A stretch of DNA of 8,952 nucleotides from the NCBI GenBank assembly GCA_030729445.1, contig JANQXJ010000033.1:1-8952 (forward strand). Reading direction: 5' to 3'. This document shows, piece after piece, positions 6,544-8,952 of the stretch; position 1 is the stretch's first letter; every line of letters begins with the position of its first letter. This DNA comes from Limnohabitans sp. (GTDB lineage: Bacteria > Pseudomonadota > Gammaproteobacteria > Burkholderiales > Burkholderiaceae_C). The notes beneath the pieces are model-generated. The model saw only the letters and a program-made list of their open reading frames with translations, searched no databases and was not told the origin of the DNA. The position numbers and the translations under genes are program-made.

Positions 6544-7731
6544 GTGCTGGAAAATTTGAGCTTGAATTATGTCACCCGGGTGCAAGATGACCTGAGCGGC
6601 ATCGCGCCCGAGGCTTGGGACGGCTTGCTCGCCCAGCAAGATGCCCCATCACCCTTCATGCGGCATGCCTATTTGTCGGCCCTGCACGCCAGCGGCTCGG
6701 CTGTGCCCGAGACCGGCTGGACACTGCAAGTGATCAGTTTGTGGCGCGACCCCCCCACGGGCCCCTCACTGGCCGCTGCCTGCCCGCTCTACCTGAAGAC
6801 CCATTCACGCGGCGAGTATGTGTTTGACCACGCCTGGGCCGACGCCTACGAACGCCATGGCCTGAACTATTACCCGAAGGCCCTGCTGGCCTCGCCCTTC
6901 ACACCCGTGCCCGGCAGCCGATTGCTGGCCGAAAGTGCTGCCGCTCGGCAAGCGTTGCTGGCCGCCTTGCTGAATTTGTGTCAAACCAACGAGATCCCCT
7001 CGCTGCACATCCTGTTTGGCAGCCCGCAAGACCTGCAGGCCTGCGAGCAAGCCGGGCTGCTGCAGCGCAGCCAGGTGCAATTCCATTGGCAAAACCAAGG
7101 CTGGCGCGACTTTGATGACTTTTTGGGCAGCCTGAACCAGGAAAAGCGCAAAAAGATCCGGCAAGAGCGCCGCAAAGTGGCTGAAGCTGGCGTCAGCTTT
7201 CGCGCCGTGCGTGGCCCCGACATGACGGGCGATGACTGGGCGCTTTTATTGCGCTGCTACCAGCAAACCTATTGGGAGCACGGCAACGCGCCTTATCTGA
7301 AGCCCGAATTTTTCGAGGCCATGCGCCGTGACATGGCCGCCAACTGGCTGCTGTTTGTGGCCGAATACGAAGGGCAAGCCATCGGCATCAGCCTGATCGG
7401 CCTGCACCTGAACACCGCGGGCCAGCCCGAAGTGGCCTATGGCCGTTATTGGGGGGCGCTCGCGCGGGTGGACTGCCTGCACTTTGAGGCCTGTTACTAC
7501 CAGCCGATTGAATGGTGCATCGATAACGGCGTGAAGCGTTTTGAGGGCGGCGCACAAGGCGAACACAAAATGGCCCGCGCCCTGCTGCCCACCCCCACGC
7601 ACAGCGCCCACTGGCTGGCGCACCCGGCGTTTTCAGAAGCGGTGGCGCGGTATCTGGAGCGAGAAAAAGCAGGCATCGACAATTACATGGATGCCCTGCA
7701 ACAGCACTCGCCTTTGAAAAAGCCGCAGTAA
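6544..7731 (+). CDS. FemAB-like (DUF482) GNAT-fold acyltransferase, function unknown
   Basis: A 395-residue protein that I recognise as the FemAB-like/DUF482 family, often annotated 'GNAT family N-acetyltransferase' or peptidoglycan-biosynthesis-like. True FemABX enzymes add amino acids from tRNA to peptidoglycan precursors; no such activity is established here. Recognisable blocks are SPFMRHAYLSALHASGSA (36-53), CPLYLKTHSRGEYVFDHAWA (80-99), YPKALLASPFTPVPG, the basic stretch QEKRKKIRQERRKVAEAG, and near the C-terminus YGRYWGA and FEGGAQGEHKMARALLPTPT. No signal peptide or membrane segment is seen, so it is probably cytoplasmic. GTG 6544 is chosen for its well-placed GGAGAG; TTG 6556 and TTG 6562 are weaker alternatives, and the open frame back to 6454 overlaps nadE. 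It is divergent from nadE and convergent with ppa, so it appears monocistronic. Family confidence is good; the substrate is unknown. Confidence 0.88.
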   Translation: MLENLSLNYVTRVQDDLSGIAPEAWDGLLAQQDAPSPFMRHAYLSALHASGSAVPETGWTLQVISLWRDPPTGPSLAAACPLYLKTHSRGEYVFDHAWADAYERHGLNYYPKALLASPFTPVPGSRLLAESAAARQALLAALLNLCQTNEIPSLHILFGSPQDLQACEQAGLLQRSQVQFHWQNQGWRDFDDFLGSLNQEKRKKIRQERRKVAEAGVSFRAVRGPDMTGDDWALLLRCYQQTYWEHGNAPYLKPEFFEAMRRDMAANWLLFVAEYEGQAIGISLIGLHLNTAGQPEVAYGRYWGALARVDCLHFEACYYQPIEWCIDNGVKRFEGGAQGEHKMARALLPTPTHSAHWLAHPAFSEAVARYLEREKAGIDNYMDALQQHSPLKKPQ

Positions 7732-7775
7732 AAACCCAAACAAAACGCCTGCGCGGCGCAAACCGGGCAGGCGTT
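7727..7775 (-). terminator. Probable rho-independent terminator of ppa
   Basis: A perfect 9-bp inverted repeat, AACGCCTGC (7744-7752) with GCAGGCGTT (7767-7775), is extended inward by CGG/CCG (7754-7756 with 7763-7765) across one mismatch. Read on the minus strand, the stem is followed by TTTTGTTTGGGTTTTT, a broken T-tract. That orientation ends ppa transcription. Read on the plus strand there is no T-tract, so it is a poor terminator for the FemAB-like gene. Confidence 0.75.
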
Positions 7776-7784
7776 CAGAGGATT

Positions 7785-7809
7785 CAGCGGCTTCAGACAG
7801 AAGCCGCTG
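7785..7809. repeat. Second strong hairpin in the ppa 3' region
   Basis: A perfect 10-bp stem, CAGCGGCTTC (7785-7794) with GAAGCCGCTG (7800-7809), encloses a five-base loop. It starts 11 bases after the ppa stop and nine bases before the terminator stem. Neither strand has a T-tract after it. It may stabilise the ppa mRNA 3' end or assist termination in both directions. Confidence 0.6.
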
Positions 7810-7820
7810 GCTCAGGCCGA

Positions 7821-8351
7821 TCAGGCCTTGTTGTAGTTGGCAATGCCGTCCATCAATTCCTTGGCGGCGGACTCCACGCCTTCCCAGCCCTTGACCTTGA
7901 CCCACTTGCCTTTTTCCAAGTCTTTGTAGTGCTCAAAGAAGTGTGCAATCTGCTTGAGTTGCAACTCGTGCACATCAGACAAAGCCTTGATGTTGGCGTA
8001 GATGGGCAGGATTTTTTCGGTAGGCACGGCCAAAATCTTGCCATCCATACCGCCTTCGTCTTCCATCAACAAAATGCCAATGGCGCGGCACGAAACCACC
8101 ACACCGGGGGGCAATGGGAAAGGCGTCATGACCAAAACGTCCACCGGATCGCCATCACCGGCGATGGTCTGGGGCACATAACCGTAGTTGGTGGGGTAGT
8201 GCATGGCGGTGCCCATGAAACGGTCCACAAACAAAGCGCCAGACTCTTTGTCCACTTCGTACTTCACAGGGTCGGAGTTCATCGGGATTTCGATGATCAC
8301 GTTGAATGCGTCGGGTACTTTGCTGCCGGGGGTGACTTTGTTCAGGGACAT
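7821..8351 (-). CDS. ppa: Inorganic pyrophosphatase, family I
   Basis: Hydrolyses pyrophosphate to two phosphates with Mg2+ in the cytoplasm, pulling biosynthetic reactions forward. The 176-residue length is typical of soluble bacterial family I. The signature DGDPVDV sits at 66-72, giving metal ligands D66, D68 and D71. E21 (IIEIP), K30 and E32 (VKYEVD), R44 (VDRFM) and D103/K105 (GMDGKI) match active-site positions known from the E. coli enzyme. Y52-equivalent residues lie in HYPTNYGYVPQT (51-62). ATG 8351 yields the expected N-terminus MSLNKVTPGSKVPDAFNVII; no clear Shine-Dalgarno precedes it. It is flanked by a probable terminator downstream and a divergent aldehyde dehydrogenase upstream, so it is likely a single-gene unit. 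All expected catalytic residues that I can place are present. Confidence 0.97.
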   Translation of the reverse strand: MSLNKVTPGSKVPDAFNVIIEIPMNSDPVKYEVDKESGALFVDRFMGTAMHYPTNYGYVPQTIAGDGDPVDVLVMTPFPLPPGVVVSCRAIGILLMEDEGGMDGKILAVPTEKILPIYANIKALSDVHELQLKQIAHFFEHYKDLEKGKWVKVKGWEGVESAAKELMDGIANYNKA

Positions 8352-8538
8352 GGTGTCTGCTTTTAAAAGTTAAGTGGAAACGAAAAATCCTAGGGATTAA
8401 CCCCGATTTTACTTTCACAGGGCTTGCGAAAGCCTGAGCACGGTTGAACCCGACCTTTCATCCCTTCCCCCACGACAGCCGTGGACAGGATGTCTCGCGC
8501 GTGATTTCCAAGCCAGCGCCACCGCCGACAATGGCGCC
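8352..8538. promoter_or_regulatory. Divergent control region between ppa and the aldehyde dehydrogenase gene
   Basis: This gap must carry the ppa promoter and probably that of the dehydrogenase. The half next to ppa (8359-8412) is AT-rich. It contains a dyad AAAATC (8384-8389) with GATTTT (8405-8410) and, nested within, AATCC-TAG-GGATT (8386-8398). The centre lies about 46 bases upstream of the ppa start, a usual place for a promoter or operator. The other half is GC-rich, with a weak bulged hairpin at 8418-8436. I see no consensus -35/-10 pair and no Shine-Dalgarno for the dehydrogenase. Confidence 0.4.
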
Positions 8539-8952
8539 ATGCAACACAACTTCATCGCCAACCAATCCATCCCCGCCCTGGCTGGGCAGACCCTTGACGT
8601 CATCGATCCCTCAGACGGTCAGGTGTTCGAGCAGATCCCCCGCAGCCAAGCGGCCGACATCGACCAGGCGGTGCAAGCGGCGCGGGCCGCTTTTGAGGGC
8701 CCTTGGGGGCGGCTCACGGGGACGGAGCGCGGGCGCTTGCTGATGGCGCTGTCGCGCAAAGTGGCTGAACACGCGACCGAACTAGCCGCGCTGGAGCAGC
8801 GTGACTGTGGCAAACCCACCAAACAAGCCGCCGCCGACGCGGTGGCCCTGGCGCGTTACTTTGAGTTTTACGCAGGGTCTTGCGACAAATTGCACGGCGA
8901 CACCCTGCCCTACCAAAACGGCTACAGCGTCCTAACCTGGCGCGAGCCGCAT
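8539..8952 (+). CDS. NAD(P)+-dependent aldehyde dehydrogenase family protein, N-terminal part; runs off the right edge
   Basis: Oxidises an aldehyde to the carboxylic acid with NAD(P)+. The 138 visible codons are the start of the N-terminal domain, about 28% of a normal 480-500 residues. The ALDH-family pattern is clear: NFIANQSIPALAGQTLDVID, DPSDGQVFEQIPRSQAADID, AVQAARAAFEGPWGRLTGTE, GRLLMALSRKVAEH, LAALEQRDCGKPTKQA, then YFEFYAGSCDKLHGDTLPY and SVLTWREPH just before the cofactor-binding region. The catalytic Cys and Glu lie beyond the window. The FYAG..DKLHGDTLPY segment is shared by betaine-aldehyde, aminobutyraldehyde and related dehydrogenases, so the substrate cannot be named. ATG 8539 is the only convincing start, though no Shine-Dalgarno is visible and the frame is open further upstream. 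Confidence 0.9.
   Translation, partial: MQHNFIANQSIPALAGQTLDVIDPSDGQVFEQIPRSQAADIDQAVQAARAAFEGPWGRLTGTERGRLLMALSRKVAEHATELAALEQRDCGKPTKQAAADAVALARYFEFYAGSCDKLHGDTLPYQNGYSVLTWREPH

Noticed and set aside
8418..8436. Bulged hairpin in the ppa/aldehyde dehydrogenase gap as an RNA element
   Set aside because: Short (seven pairs with a bulge), no T-tract and no link to a start codon or promoter.
1..8952. Mobile elements, CRISPR arrays, tRNA or rRNA genes
   Set aside because: I saw no transposase or integrase, no spaced direct repeats, no terminal inverted repeats and no tRNA- or rRNA-like sequence on either strand.

Overview
The window looks like chromosomal core sequence from a betaproteobacterium, most likely order Burkholderiales and family Comamonadaceae (a Limnohabitans/Rhodoferax/Polaromonas-like organism). 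The inference rests on moderately GC-rich coding sequence, on proteins such as DUF3619, DUF3106 and a FemAB-like DUF482 protein that I associate with this group, and on the nadE-glnB pair. No taxonomic search was possible. I see no insertion sequence, prophage, CRISPR array, tRNA or rRNA. Genes fill the window and the longest gap is about 300 bases.

Layout, left to right. (1) The N-terminal 327 codons of the acetolactate synthase large subunit (ilvI) run on the minus strand off the left edge. (2) A divergent control region of about 300 bases separates it from a plus-strand cluster: an ECF-type sigma factor, a single-pass membrane protein (DUF3619) and an exported helical-repeat protein (DUF3106). 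These three overlap end to end. An RDD-family membrane protein and a LOG/TIGR00730 nucleotide hydrolase follow. (3) On the minus strand, facing that cluster, is the pair nadE (glutamine-dependent NAD+ synthetase) then glnB (PII signal protein), 35 bases apart. (4) A FemAB-like DUF482 protein diverges from nadE with only four bases between the two start codons. (5) It converges on ppa (inorganic pyrophosphatase, minus strand), and two strong hairpins lie between them. (6) The first 138 codons of an aldehyde dehydrogenase diverge from ppa and run off the right edge.

Two groups may work as units. In the sigma-DUF3619-DUF3106 trio, predicted topology resembles a cytoplasmic sigma factor, a membrane anti-sigma factor and a periplasmic sensor, as in Cnr-type systems. 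DUF3106 carries a regular 18-residue helical repeat that begins LSxxQ, which recalls the LTxxQ proteins CpxP, Spy and CnrX. This is inference, but it is the best candidate here for an undescribed system. In nadE-glnB, linkage to a PII gene suggests that NAD+ synthesis is tied to nitrogen and carbon status, as reported for Azospirillum. The remaining genes are standard housekeeping or weakly characterised conserved genes.
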